The notes: generated by a model not told the origin, from the sequence alone. A DNA stretch of 64,000 nucleotides from DATGZX01 sp035296965 (GCA_035296965.1 DATGZX010000183.1:1-64000); one strand, 5' to 3'; shown: positions 26,549-34,899, counted from the stretch's first letter. Program-made: numbers and translations.

Positions 26549-27091
26549 TCAATCCGCTGCCAGTGGTCCTCCACCACGGACCGCGGACGCATTCAGCGTG
26601 ATAAGGTCAGAAACAGGTTCGAGGACGGCCTCGGCGAGGCGTGACCGAAGGAGATCGGTAATGCCGTGCTCACTCTGTAGAAGGTCAGCCAGCGTCACCT
26701 GGTTGAGCGTTTTCTGCATCCATTGCTCCAGCGTCAGCCAGAGCGCACGCAGCGTGCAGTCGCCGTGGTGGACGCAGTTTCCCTCGGTCTCCGTCCCGGC
26801 ATGCCGTTGACAGTAGCCGGGCTCGTCGAAGAGTGGTTCGCCGAGAACCATCATGACCGAGCCGAGGCTCACCTCAGCAGGCGCCTTCGCCAGCCGGTAG
26901 CCGCCAGCGCGCCCGCGCACACTTTCGATCAGACAGGCCTGGCGCATGACGGCCAACAGCTTGGCAACGTAGGGCGCGGAGAGCCCTTCGGATGCAGCAA
27001 TTTCCGGGATCGTCAGCGAATGCCCGTCCTCCGCGGAAGCCAGGCAGAGCAGACAACGCAACCCATATTCTTCCTGCGATGTGATTTTCAT
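26549..27091 (-). CDS. Rrf2-family Fe-S regulator of the suf operon (IscR/SufR-like)
   Basis: 180 residues. The winged-helix N-terminus starts MKITSQEEYGLRCLLCLA and contains LTIPEIAASEGLSAPYVAKLL and the wing RGRAGGYRLAKAP, as in Rrf2 proteins. Three cysteines, Cys94, Cys106 and Cys112 (GYCQRH, GNCVHHGDC), match the cluster-ligand region of IscR, although the first spacing is wider. It should sense Fe-S status and autoregulate the operon. A perfect dyad overlaps the -35 box upstream, a likely operator. The gene is first in the operon. Confidence 0.9.
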   Translation of the reverse strand: MKITSQEEYGLRCLLCLASAEDGHSLTIPEIAASEGLSAPYVAKLLAVMRQACLIESVRGRAGGYRLAKAPAEVSLGSVMMVLGEPLFDEPGYCQRHAGTETEGNCVHHGDCTLRALWLTLEQWMQKTLNQVTLADLLQSEHGITDLLRSRLAEAVLEPVSDLITLNASAVRGGGPLAAD

Positions 27092-27129
27092 GCTGCAACC
27101 GCCTCGTCAAGCACCCGACCCCTATCAAC

Positions 27130-27157
27130 ATTCTAGGATCGTATACTTTTTAGTCAA
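27130..27157 (-). promoter_or_regulatory. Promoter of the rrf2-suf operon
   Basis: On the minus strand, TTGACT (27157-27152), a 16-base spacer and TAGAAT (27135-27130) are followed by the regulator's ATG about 39 bases downstream. This is the best sigma70-type match near the operon. The remaining bases of the 309-base gap up to the tRNA gene show no gene. Confidence 0.65.
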
Positions 27158-27167
27158 CGATTTGACT
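27152..27167. promoter_or_regulatory. Candidate operator dyad for the Rrf2 regulator
   Basis: AGTCAA-CGAT-TTGACT is a perfect inverted repeat of six-base arms with a four-base centre. One arm is the -35 hexamer itself, so a bound dimer would block RNA polymerase. Binding by the adjacent Rrf2 protein is inferred from position and symmetry. Confidence 0.5.
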
Positions 27168-27400
27168 TCTGGCTACTGCGATCTTGCGGAATTTACATTA
27201 GCTCTTTTGCATCAGTCACTTATGATAATCAATTATTTCTTGGAAATTGGCTGCAGACGGACTGGCCGGACAATTTGTTAGTAATCACTTACAAAGATAT
27301 GGAACGCTCGCCCATCGGGATGGCCACAGAATTTCGCGTGCTTCTGGCTTAAACGGTTCTGCGAAATGAGTTTATGGACTGAGAATTTGAAACCAGTGAG

Positions 27401-27482
27401 TGCGAGGGGGGGGACTTGAACCCCCACGCCTTTCGGCACAGGCTCCTAAGACCTGCGTGTCTGCCAGTTCCACCACCCTCGC
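27401..27482 (-). tRNA. tRNA-Leu (anticodon UAG)
   Basis: Read on the minus strand. The acceptor arm GCGAGGG (27482-27476) pairs with CCCTCGC (27408-27402), followed by discriminator A at 27401. The anticodon arm is CAGGT-CTTAGGA-GCCTG, giving anticodon TAG. A long variable arm with the stem-loop TGCCGAAAGGCG and the T-arm GGGGGTTCAAGTCCCCC complete a class II leucine tRNA. CCA is not encoded (AC then T). Confidence 0.95.
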
Positions 27483-27497
27483 CTGGGTCCTCCGTAA

Positions 27498-27526
27498 ATA
27501 TTCTCGCCGACTTCTAGCGCCGTCAA
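27498..27526 (-). promoter_or_regulatory. Promoter of the tRNA-Leu gene
   Basis: On the minus strand TTGACG (27526-27521), 17 bases, then GAATAT (27503-27498), about 15 bases before the mature 5' end. The rest of the 373-base gap up to 27855 holds no gene that I can support. Confidence 0.55.
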
Positions 27527-27855
27527 CCCCTCTCGCTATGCTCGGCGCTGCTTCGAGCTCTCCAGGTCGCGGTAAAACGATGCCAAGCAAAACTTTCGCG
27601 CGGGCCTGCCAGAGCTGGAAGTTGCCCCGAAATCCGGCTGACGAGGCAGAAATAAGACTATAACGATTGCTAATTTTCTCTGACGCGCCAGCTCGCTTAG
27701 CGCTTCTCCTAAACACGCAGCATACGCTCAGCGGCGGCCGGCACGCGCAGGCCAAGGAGCAGTAGCTGAGCTAGGACGAGAATGGTAGGTACCATCTGTT
27801 TTCAGTTTGGTCCAGCAAGAGGCGCTGCGCTGGAGAGAGGAGTGGACAGTCGTTT

Positions 27856-28593
27856 TTAGGCTGGATCGAAGGCAACGATGACGCAGGTGACATTGTCCCG
27901 TGAGCCGCGTTCCAACGCGATGCGAACCAGATGCTCGGCCCAGGCTTGCGGATCGGGGTAGTGCTTTGCGCCATCGCGCAGATCCTCCTCGTTGACATGA
28001 TTGGTCAGGCCATCGCTGGCGAGCAGCAACCGGTCGCCCGCTTGAGGAGTGAAGGGATGAACCTCCGCGCCCTCGGCCATCTCGGCGCATCCCAGGAATC
28101 GATGGAGAACGTGCTGCCAGGGACTATGCCGGGCCTCCTCCGGACTTAAAACCCCGCTGGCCACCAGGGCTTGCGCTACGGAATGGTCGACCGTCAGCTG
28201 GTCGATGGTGTCGCCTCGAATCAGGTAGGCCCGGCTATCGCCGAGGCCGGCTACGTAGACCTGGTTTTCCTGGCGGACGGCGAGCACCGCCGTGGTTCCC
28301 ATGCGTCTACCTGCCGGCTGGTTTCGACCGGCGTCGATAATGGCCTGGTTGGCCTCGGCTAACGCCTGCTGAACGGCCTTGCCGGCATCATCTTGTGCTG
28401 CCAAGCGGTCTTGCACGACGCGCGGAATGATCTCCGCCGCCATACCGCTGGCTTGCTCGCCGCGGTCCTGGCCACCCATTCCGTCCGCCACCAGATATAC
28501 ATTGTTTACGGGGTCGACTACGTAGCGGTCCTCGTTATTCGACCTGGCACCCTGGGCAGTATAGCCCCCGACGTGCAGCACATACTCGGCCAT
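27856..28593 (-). CDS. PP2C-type serine/threonine phosphatase
   Basis: 245 residues from ATG 28593, which has GGGGAG eight bases upstream. A metal-dependent protein phosphatase of the PPM family: ARSNNEDRYVVD (first metal Asp), VYLVADGMGGQDRGEQASG, GTTAVLAV, VAGLGDSRAYLIRGD, LTVDHSVAQALV, LLLASDGLTNHV and SRDNVTCVIVAFD contain the conserved metal-binding aspartates in order. Probably reverses Ser/Thr kinase signalling; no kinase gene is adjacent. Divergent from the methyltransferase gene. Confidence 0.93.
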   Translation of the reverse strand: MAEYVLHVGGYTAQGARSNNEDRYVVDPVNNVYLVADGMGGQDRGEQASGMAAEIIPRVVQDRLAAQDDAGKAVQQALAEANQAIIDAGRNQPAGRRMGTTAVLAVRQENQVYVAGLGDSRAYLIRGDTIDQLTVDHSVAQALVASGVLSPEEARHSPWQHVLHRFLGCAEMAEGAEVHPFTPQAGDRLLLASDGLTNHVNEEDLRDGAKHYPDPQAWAEHLVRIALERGSRDNVTCVIVAFDPA

Positions 28594-28803
28594 GCGACAG
28601 GCTCCCCACCGAGAACGCAAGAGCAGGCACTCCGGTTCTTGTCCTATTCTACATCTGCGCGAGCGCAGCCTCCAAGATGCAAAACCGCATCTACACCAGT
28701 TTTGCTAATTTCCATGTCCCCAAGAGTGGTCGTGCGTTAAACGAGCGGTTTGGTTACAGTTGTCCCGGCGTCTTCATCCAAGCCACGAGCAAGGATTGCA
28801 CGC

Positions 28804-29520
28804 ATGGCCTTCTTGAAGAATGTGACGGCACGAAACCGGCAACCGGAGCTCATCGACCAGCCAGATCTCGATCCGCAGCGCTTGCAAGGAGCATTGCAGG
28901 GGCTTGAACGCATCAACTGGTGGAGTGGCAGCGCGCGCATTTTGTGGCCGCCAATTCGGGCGCTCGCCCGTAAATCTGGATCGAAACGTCTGCGCATCCT
29001 CGATATCGCGACAGGCGCGGGCGACGTTCCTATTCGTCTCGCGCAAAAAGCCCAACATGCCGGCCTGGACCTCCAGTTCGAAGGCTGCGACTTCAGTGCA
29101 AATGCCCTGGGATACGCTCGCGGCCGTGCCGCAGCTCGCGGGGCCGAAGTCCGATTTTTTGAGTGGGATGCACTGCGAGGCGATTTTCCCAGCGGTTACG
29201 ACGTGTTGACCTGCTCGCTTTTTCTCCATCACCTCGATCAGGAACAAGCGGTAACGTTTCTACGCCGCGCATCTGAGGCGGCCCAGCGTCTGGTGCTGGT
29301 GAACGACCTTGTTCGAAGCTGGGCTGGCTTCACCCTGGCTTACCTGGGCACGCGCATCTTGACTAGGTCTCCGGTTGTGCACACGGACGGCCCGCGCTCT
29401 GTCGAGGGTGCCTTCACCCTCCAGGAGGCCCGTTCTCTGGCTGAGCGTGCCGGGCTCCACGGCGCCACTGTGGAACGGCGTTGGCCTTGCCGTTACCTGC
29501 TGGCCTGGGCCCATGCTTAA
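28804..29520 (+). CDS. SAM-dependent class I methyltransferase of the type III PKS operon
   Basis: 238 residues from ATG 28804 (AAGGA upstream); the open frame from 28750 begins with TTG and is less likely. The N-terminal QPELIDQPDLDPQRLQGALQ and LERINWWSG are typical of methyltransferases that travel with type III polyketide synthases. SAM-binding motif I is LRILDIATGAGDVPIRLA, followed by LQFEGCDFSANAL and the post-motif YDVLTCSLFLHHLD. It probably methylates the aromatic ring or a hydroxyl of the polyketide product. The stop overlaps a possible start of the next gene, indicating one transcript. Confidence 0.82.
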   Translation: MAFLKNVTARNRQPELIDQPDLDPQRLQGALQGLERINWWSGSARILWPPIRALARKSGSKRLRILDIATGAGDVPIRLAQKAQHAGLDLQFEGCDFSANALGYARGRAAARGAEVRFFEWDALRGDFPSGYDVLTCSLFLHHLDQEQAVTFLRRASEAAQRLVLVNDLVRSWAGFTLAYLGTRILTRSPVVHTDGPRSVEGAFTLQEARSLAERAGLHGATVERRWPCRYLLAWAHA

Positions 29521-29554
29521 GCGCTACCTGCTCTCCCATGGGAGTTCGAACGGA

Positions 29555-30760
29555 ATGAATGAATGCTTCGACGCACTAGTGATCGGAGGCGGGCCTGGCG
29601 GCGCGACTGCGGCCTTGTTGTTGGCCCGCGCCGGCTGGTCGGTGGTGCTGCTCGAGCGAAAATCCTTTCCGCGCTCCAAGGTGTGTGGCGAATATCTTTC
29701 GGCGACGACACTCCCGCTCCTGCATCAACTCGGGCTGGCTGAACGTTTTCTGGAGATGGCCGGACCGGAAGTCAACCGGGTTGGCTTGTTCGCCGGGAAG
29801 GCACAGATGATCTCAGAGCTTCCGCGTCCTGGCGGCCGCAAGATTCGCTGGGGGCGGGCGCTGGCCCGGCAGCACCTCGACACGCTCCTGCTGGCACAGG
29901 CAGCCAAGGCAGGCGTTTGCGTGCACCAGCCCTGCTCTGCCATTGCACTGACGAGGACAAACGGCTCCTATACTTGCCAGGCAAAAACTCACGATCCATC
30001 GCAAAAAACGTTTTCAATCCGCGCACGGTTGGTCGTCGCGGCCCACGGCTCCTGGGAACATGGCTCCCTGCCGTCGCAGGTCGCTCACGGGCCGGCCCAT
30101 GCCTCGGATTTGTTTGGTTTCAAAGCTCACTTCCGAAACAGCGACTTGGCGCCCGGATTGATGCCGCTCCTGGTATTTCCGGGCGGTTACGGCGGCATGG
30201 TCCATTGCGATGGCGGTCGTGTCAGCCTTTCTTGCTGCGTCCGTCGCGACGTGCTCGCCCAACTCCGCGAACGAGGCGGTGCGACTGCGGGCGAAGCAGT
30301 GATTGGTCATATCCAGGATTCCTGCCTCGGGGTGCGGCTGGCGCTCGCCGGGGCGACCCGTGAGGGTGAGTGGCTCGCGGCGGGACCGATCCGTCCCGGC
30401 ATCCGTCTTCCGGGGCATCATGGCATTTTCCTCGTCGGCAACGCTGCCGGCGAAGCTCATCCTGCGATCGCTGAGGGCATAAGCATGGCGATGCAATCGT
30501 CCTGGCTCCTGGCCAACCGGCTCGTCGGCTGGCGGGAGGCGGGCGCGTCGGCTGCCGGCCAGTCAGCCGTGGGAAAAGATTATGCCGCTGCATGGCGGCG
30601 CGCATTCAGGTCGAGACTCGGCGCTTCGGTGGCGCTGGCCCAGTGGGCGATGAGGCCCGCGGCCGTTGCCGGCGTAATCCCTCTTCTGCGCCGCTTTCCG
30701 TTGGCACTTACCTGGGCGGCACGCTGGAGTGGCAAGGCGACCTCCGTCGTCACCCACTGA
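29555..30760 (+). CDS. FAD-dependent oxidoreductase (geranylgeranyl-reductase/monooxygenase type)
   Basis: 401 residues from ATG 29555; an ATG at 29513 overlapping the previous stop would add 14. The FAD-binding motif ALVIGGGPGGATAALLLARAG is near the N-terminus, followed by the RSKVCGEYLS motif of the geranylgeranyl reductase/hydroxylase group and the second FAD motif GIFLVGNAAGEAHPAIAEGI. The enzyme could hydroxylate the aromatic ring of a phenolic lipid or reduce a side chain. Its position between a methyltransferase and a type III PKS parallels operons such as srsABC of Streptomyces, where a flavoprotein acts after the synthase. Confidence 0.85.
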   Translation: MNECFDALVIGGGPGGATAALLLARAGWSVVLLERKSFPRSKVCGEYLSATTLPLLHQLGLAERFLEMAGPEVNRVGLFAGKAQMISELPRPGGRKIRWGRALARQHLDTLLLAQAAKAGVCVHQPCSAIALTRTNGSYTCQAKTHDPSQKTFSIRARLVVAAHGSWEHGSLPSQVAHGPAHASDLFGFKAHFRNSDLAPGLMPLLVFPGGYGGMVHCDGGRVSLSCCVRRDVLAQLRERGGATAGEAVIGHIQDSCLGVRLALAGATREGEWLAAGPIRPGIRLPGHHGIFLVGNAAGEAHPAIAEGISMAMQSSWLLANRLVGWREAGASAAGQSAVGKDYAAAWRRAFRSRLGASVALAQWAMRPAAVAGVIPLLRRFPLALTWAARWSGKATSVVTH

Positions 30761-30790
30761 CCAGTACGGGCGCCCGTACAAGAAAGAAAA

Positions 30791-31903
30791 ATGCTTATGA
30801 GTATCGCTATTGTTGGTTTCGGGACCGCATTGCCCATCACTTCCGTCACGCAGGATGAAGCGGTCGAAGTGGCCAGGAAGATCTGCTGCCGGACAGACGA
30901 TCAAGCCGAGCTGCTCCCCTCTCTCTATCGACACACTGGCATTCGCACACGTCATCTTTCCTTTGGTCCGGAAGTCGTCTGCGACGTCCTGCAGGGCACG
31001 AACACCTCAGGTTCTGTCTTCCTTCCCGCGGAAGAAGCGGACGACCCCGGCCCGACGACAGGCCAACGGATAGAACACTACGTGGAGCGGGCGGGCCCGC
31101 TGGCGCTCCAGGCGGCTCGGGAAGCGATCCATAGCTCGGGCGTGAAGCCCACGGCCTTCACGCACCTCGTCACTGTTTCCTGCACTGGTTTCAGCGCGCC
31201 CGGCGTGGACATCGAGTTGATCAAGCGGCTGGAGTTACGCCCCACAATCGAACGTACCCACGTCGGCTTCATGGGCTGCCACGGCGCGCTGAACGGTTTG
31301 CGCGTCGCCAACGCTCTGACTGGCGCGAATCCGGGCGCCCGTGTCTTGTTATGCGCGGTGGAACTTTGTTCGCTGCACTATCATTACGGCTGGAACCCCA
31401 AAAAATTAGTCTCCAACGCATTGTTCGCTGACGGCGCCGCGGCAGTCGTCGGCATACCTGCCAGAACTGCTCCGGCGGACGCGTGGCGCATTGCGGCCTG
31501 TGGTTCCTGTCTGTTTCCCGACAGTGAATATGCCATGACCTGGGACATCGGCGATCATGGGTTCGAGATGACGCTTTCGACCCGCGTGCCGGACCTGATC
31601 GCGCGGAACCTGCGGCCGCAGCTGGAAAGCTGGCTACAAGAAAACGGTGTGCGTCTGGATGAGGTTGCTTCCTGGGCCGTTCATCCCGGCGGGCCGCGCA
31701 TTCTCAGTGCCGTCGAGGAAGCGCTGGACTTGCCTCCGGAGGTCAACGCAGATGCTCGCGCCATCCTGGCCGGCTGCGGCAACATGTCTTCGCCTACAAT
31801 TCTCTTTATCCTTGAACGCCTGAGGCGCCGAAATGCGCCGCGCCCCTGCGTTGCCTTGGGATTTGGGCCAGGCTTGGCCGCGGAGATGCTGCTCTTTCAT
31901 TAA
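30791..31903 (+). CDS. Type III polyketide synthase (chalcone/stilbene/alkylresorcinol synthase-like)
   Basis: 370 residues, cytoplasmic homodimer family. The catalytic triad is complete: Cys163 in VGFMGCHGALNGL, His298 in WAVHPGGPRIL, Asn331 in LAGCGNMSSPTI. THLVTVSCTGFSAPGVD and LFADGAAAVV are further family motifs, and GFGPGLAAE closes the fold. These enzymes extend an acyl-CoA with malonyl-CoA and cyclise it to a resorcinol or pyrone. A long-chain fatty starter giving an alkylresorcinol is the likeliest product, as the operon lacks a CoA ligase for aromatic starters. A second ATG at 30797 is possible. A large hairpin follows the stop. Confidence 0.93.
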   Translation: MLMSIAIVGFGTALPITSVTQDEAVEVARKICCRTDDQAELLPSLYRHTGIRTRHLSFGPEVVCDVLQGTNTSGSVFLPAEEADDPGPTTGQRIEHYVERAGPLALQAAREAIHSSGVKPTAFTHLVTVSCTGFSAPGVDIELIKRLELRPTIERTHVGFMGCHGALNGLRVANALTGANPGARVLLCAVELCSLHYHYGWNPKKLVSNALFADGAAAVVGIPARTAPADAWRIAACGSCLFPDSEYAMTWDIGDHGFEMTLSTRVPDLIARNLRPQLESWLQENGVRLDEVASWAVHPGGPRILSAVEEALDLPPEVNADARAILAGCGNMSSPTILFILERLRRRNAPRPCVALGFGPGLAAEMLLFH

Positions 31904-31904
31904 T

Positions 31905-31990
31905 GCGGCCGGCGGGAGGAAAGCCTCCCGTAGCCGCATTCGCCAGAATGCGGGTGGAGGCTCCCCGCATTCTGGCGAATGCGGCTACGG
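31905..31990 (+). repeat. Palindromic repeat family 2, copy b
   Basis: The 27-base stem at 31928-31954 pairs with 31964-31990 across a nine-base loop. The left flank GCGGCCGGCGGGAGGAAAGC is shared with copy d (46797 on) but not with copies a and c, so there are two subfamilies. It begins directly after the PKS stop codon. Confidence 0.9.
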
Positions 31991-32002
31991 AGGCGTGCGA
32001 AC

Positions 32003-32048
32003 GTAAACGGGGCCGGGCCTTACGATGGATAAGGTCCGGCCCCGTTCG
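32003..32048 (+). terminator. Strong hairpin ending the PKS operon
   Basis: AAACGGGGCCGGGCCTTA pairs with TAAGGTCCGGCCCCGTT with one mismatch and a short loop, followed by CGTTT. It is GC-rich and could stop transcription from both sides, also serving the convergent Cys-rich gene. Confidence 0.6.
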
Positions 32049-32087
32049 TTTAGCAATTCCAGAGCTCTTGCGAGGGCGAAATCTGAG

Positions 32088-32414
32088 CTAATCGATCTCG
32101 TCTTCGTCGCCCGTTGTGTTATTTTCGGAGAGCTTCTTTGTCGCGTCTTTTGAAGATTTCACCGTGTTCTCATCCTGGCAGCACTTGTCGCTCGCCGAGC
32201 AACAATCGCTGGCTTCCGGGGCCTGGGTCAGTGCGGCGGACGAGCAACATCCTGAACTCTCTACGACGGGCACTTGATCGTCGCCAGAGACGATGCCACA
32301 GCCATGAGATCCGCAGTGGCCAGACGAGTTCAACGCTCCATTCCGATACAAGCTGGTTCCCGCAAACGCAAGAGCAACCAGCGATAGAGATACGGCCGCG
32401 AACTTCATCAGCAT
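32088..32414 (-). CDS. Small exported cysteine-rich protein
   Basis: 108 residues. AAGGAG is placed well before the ATG. The N-terminus MLMKFAAVSLSLVALAFAG is a signal peptide. The mature protein has four Cys clusters (GHCGSHGCG, SSGCCSSA, SDCCSAS, DKCCQDE) and an acidic, Lys/Asn-rich tail ending TTGDEDEID. The CC pairs and His suggest metal or disulphide chemistry outside the cytoplasm. No family is recognised. Confidence 0.7.
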   Translation of the reverse strand: MLMKFAAVSLSLVALAFAGTSLYRNGALNSSGHCGSHGCGIVSGDDQVPVVESSGCCSSAALTQAPEASDCCSASDKCCQDENTVKSSKDATKKLSENNTTGDEDEID

Positions 32415-32694
32415 GGCTCTCTCCTTGGTAGATGACGAAACACAACCTGGAGGCTCATTGTCCAGGTCGAGCGCGCTGCTGTCAATCGAGAAAGCCCCGG
32501 CCGCCCATGGAGGAACCGAGGTCTTGGCCAGCGCGTTGCATTCGCTCCGCGCTCGGCATATCCTACGTTGAGGCTGGGAAGCATTTCCATCGCAGATCTA
32601 CTCCTATCCAGGCAGCCAACGACAAGGCCGTCGTGCCTGACTCAGGCGCCTCGAGTGAAATCTCGGAGCGGCGCTGGGGGTAGCGATTTTGAAG

Positions 32695-33762
32695 ATGTCA
32701 GAAAGTTATTTCATGAGACTTCTTGTGCTGGGGCTGATTTGTCTGGGTGCTTTTACGGTTACCTATGGTCTGGTCGTCTGGGCTAAGCGGCCGCGCATTC
32801 CGATCGATGGCCCGCTTGGAATGGTCTGGATTCCCGGCGGCGAGTTCACCATGGGCAGCAACTCGGACAAGGCCTGGCCGGATGAGAAACCCGCCCACCG
32901 TGTCCGCGTGGACGGCTGCTGGATGGATCAGACGGAGGTCACCAATGCCCAATTCCAGGCCTTTGTCGACGCGACCGGCTATGTGACCACTGCCGAAAAG
33001 CCGCCCAGTCTTGAGGAAATCATGAAACAATCGCCCCCGGACACGCCGGCACCTCCCAAGGAAAAGCTGGTACCCGGGTCGCTCGTTTTTCTACCGACCA
33101 AGGGGCCAGTGGATACGCGGGACTACTCGCAATGGTGGCACTGGACACCGGGGGCCAGCTGGCGCCATCCGGAGGGTCCCGCAAGCAATCTGCAAGGCCG
33201 AGAACAGCATCCCGTGGTGCAGGTTTCCTGGGACGATGCCATCGCCTACACCAGCTGGGCCGGCAAGCGCCTGCCAACCGAGGCCGAATGGGAGTTCGCT
33301 GCACGCGGCGGATTGGAAGGCAAGGCCTATGTGTGGGGCGACGAGCCCTTCTCGGAGGAGAAGCCCCAGTGCAACATCTGGCAGGGTGAATTCCCCTATC
33401 ACAATACTCTCAAGGACGGCTTTGAACGCACTGCCCCGGTGAAGTCCTTCCCACCGAACGGCTACGGCCTGTATGACATGGCTGGAAACGCCTGGGAATG
33501 GTGTGCCGACTGGTACGACCGTGAACTCTACCGCCGCCGGGAGGGAAAAGGCACGGTCGTCAACCCCACCGGACCCGATCACACCATCGACGCGACTCAA
33601 CCGTTCATGCCGCAGCGCGTGCAGCGCGGCGGGTCATTCCTGTGCAACGACAGTTATTGTTCGCGTTACCGTCCCAGCGCCCGGCATGGATGCAGCCCGG
33701 ATACGGGCATGTCGCACGTTGGATTTCGGTGTGCGAAGTCCTTCGATGGCCAAAAAAGGTGA
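32695..33762 (+). CDS. Membrane-anchored formylglycine-generating enzyme (SUMF1 family)
   Basis: 355 residues from ATG 32695 (an in-frame TTG lies two codons upstream). A membrane helix at about 7-29 (RLLVLGLICLGAFTVTYGLVVW) anchors the protein. The FGE fold shows MVWIPGGEFTMGS, HRVRVDGCWMDQTEVTNAQF, HPVVQVSWDDAIAYTSWAG-KRLPTEAEWEFAARGG, GLYDMAGNAWEWCADWYD and VGFRCAKS. RGGSFLCNDSYCSRYRPSARHG keeps both catalytic cysteines (Cys317 and Cys322) that bind copper and oxidise a substrate Cys in sulfatases. Most bacterial members lack them, so true sulfatase-activating activity is plausible. No sulfatase gene is in the window. Confidence 0.9.
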   Translation: MSESYFMRLLVLGLICLGAFTVTYGLVVWAKRPRIPIDGPLGMVWIPGGEFTMGSNSDKAWPDEKPAHRVRVDGCWMDQTEVTNAQFQAFVDATGYVTTAEKPPSLEEIMKQSPPDTPAPPKEKLVPGSLVFLPTKGPVDTRDYSQWWHWTPGASWRHPEGPASNLQGREQHPVVQVSWDDAIAYTSWAGKRLPTEAEWEFAARGGLEGKAYVWGDEPFSEEKPQCNIWQGEFPYHNTLKDGFERTAPVKSFPPNGYGLYDMAGNAWEWCADWYDRELYRRREGKGTVVNPTGPDHTIDATQPFMPQRVQRGGSFLCNDSYCSRYRPSARHGCSPDTGMSHVGFRCAKSFDGQKR

Positions 33763-33819
33763 CTGCCAAACGATGAAAGTTGCAGGTTGCCCGAAATGCA
33801 AGGCGGTCAGCCGCCTTGG

Positions 33820-34110
33820 CTAGCCGCGGCCGTTGACCGCAGATTTGGCCGGCTTGCGTCTTTCCCGCGGCTTGCTGTGTTGGTGGTCGGCTAGGGCGCG
33901 CTTCACGATCTGCTCGAGCATTTTTTCGGCATCGACATCACTATCAATTGCGCCGAACAGTTCCCAGCCCCGCTGGCCGCGTTTCCGCAGCTGTTTTGGC
34001 TTTGGCCGGATGAGGATTTGGATCCGGTTATTCTTCGTGAGGACCGCATAGCGCATTGCCGTCGCCAGGGCGTCCACGAAATTGCTCTTGTTCTTAACTT
34101 CCGTTATCAT
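33820..34110 (-). CDS. Small basic protein of unknown function
   Basis: 96 residues from ATG 34110, with GAGGG seven bases upstream; the frame is open to 34233 but that part looks non-coding. MITEVKNKSNFVDALATAMRYAVLTKNNRIQILIRPKPKQL is followed by a Trp-containing segment (GWELFGAID), an acidic helix and a very basic tail RKPAKSAVNGRG. No family is recognised. Convergent to the FGE-like gene. Confidence 0.5.
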   Translation of the reverse strand: MITEVKNKSNFVDALATAMRYAVLTKNNRIQILIRPKPKQLRKRGQRGWELFGAIDSDVDAEKMLEQIVKRALADHQHSKPRERRKPAKSAVNGRG

Positions 34111-34332
34111 CGCGAGTCCCTCACAGCTGCACGGTTCAAGGAGTTGGGCGCAAATGCGAGGAGGCAACATACCACATTTGGATGCAAGTGTCACGTTTTT
34201 TGAGCCTCGATCCTTTCGAACTTTCAAATCCAATCGCTCCAGTCCGCGAACGCTTCTTATCCTGGGAAAATATCTCGGCAGCGATTAAACTGGGATGGTC
34301 CTTCACACTGCCAGCGGAGGGAGGTTAGCCTG

Positions 34333-34800
34333 ATGCCGTCACCTTGCATGCTCTATGTGAAAGCACGGGATGTGCTGGACCGAATTGCCGACTCGGTGAA
34401 AGACGCGGTCATGGATTGGGAATTACCCCGCCTGGGAGACGAGCGAGGATCATTGGACTTCAGAGCGGCGGCGCTGCCCCCGGTGGAGCCGGCACAGCTC
34501 GTCCGGGCCCTTCAGGCCAGGGTTGAATCGACCATCAGCAGTGTGGCAGACGCTATGAATGCAAATCCCACGGGACGGATTGGTCCAGAGGCAGAAGAGC
34601 GCGTTCTCGACCTGGTCGCCAATCTGGTAGAGGAGGCTTTGCAGTTAGGCCTACAATTGCGCATCGAGGCGGCAGAGAACCTGTTGCCACCCACCGAATT
34701 GCCGCAAGGACGATGGGCGAGGAAATTCCGCTCCATGCTGGCTGACGAGGGGCGCTGGCCTGACGCCGAAGAGCTGCCATTGTTGAGCGATGGGGAGTAG
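34333..34800 (+). CDS. Unknown protein, 155 residues
   Basis: GGAGG stands eleven bases before the ATG. The sequence is mostly helical (VLDRIADSVKDAVMDWELP, LVRALQARVESTISSVADAM, RVLDLVANLVEEALQLGLQLRI-like stretches) without signal peptide or membrane segment. No motif is recognised. It stands alone between divergent and convergent neighbours. Confidence 0.55.
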   Translation: MPSPCMLYVKARDVLDRIADSVKDAVMDWELPRLGDERGSLDFRAAALPPVEPAQLVRALQARVESTISSVADAMNANPTGRIGPEAEERVLDLVANLVEEALQLGLQLRIEAAENLLPPTELPQGRWARKFRSMLADEGRWPDAEELPLLSDGE

Positions 34801-34899
34801 GCAGGCTCTCCAGCGCCCTCTCACGTCTTAATTGATGGGTTCGTCCTTCCGGCTCAGTCAGGAAAGCCAGCTGAATGTCGAGCCGGTAACTCAACGCAA

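Noticed and set aside
27372..27755. Open frame of 127 codons over the tRNA-Leu gene
   Set aside because: It translates the tRNA and its promoter region; the tRNA structure is unambiguous.
32432..32683. Open frame of 83 codons between the Cys-rich gene and the FGE-like gene
   Set aside because: No ribosome-binding site, erratic composition and no motif; more likely the 5' spacer of the divergent genes.
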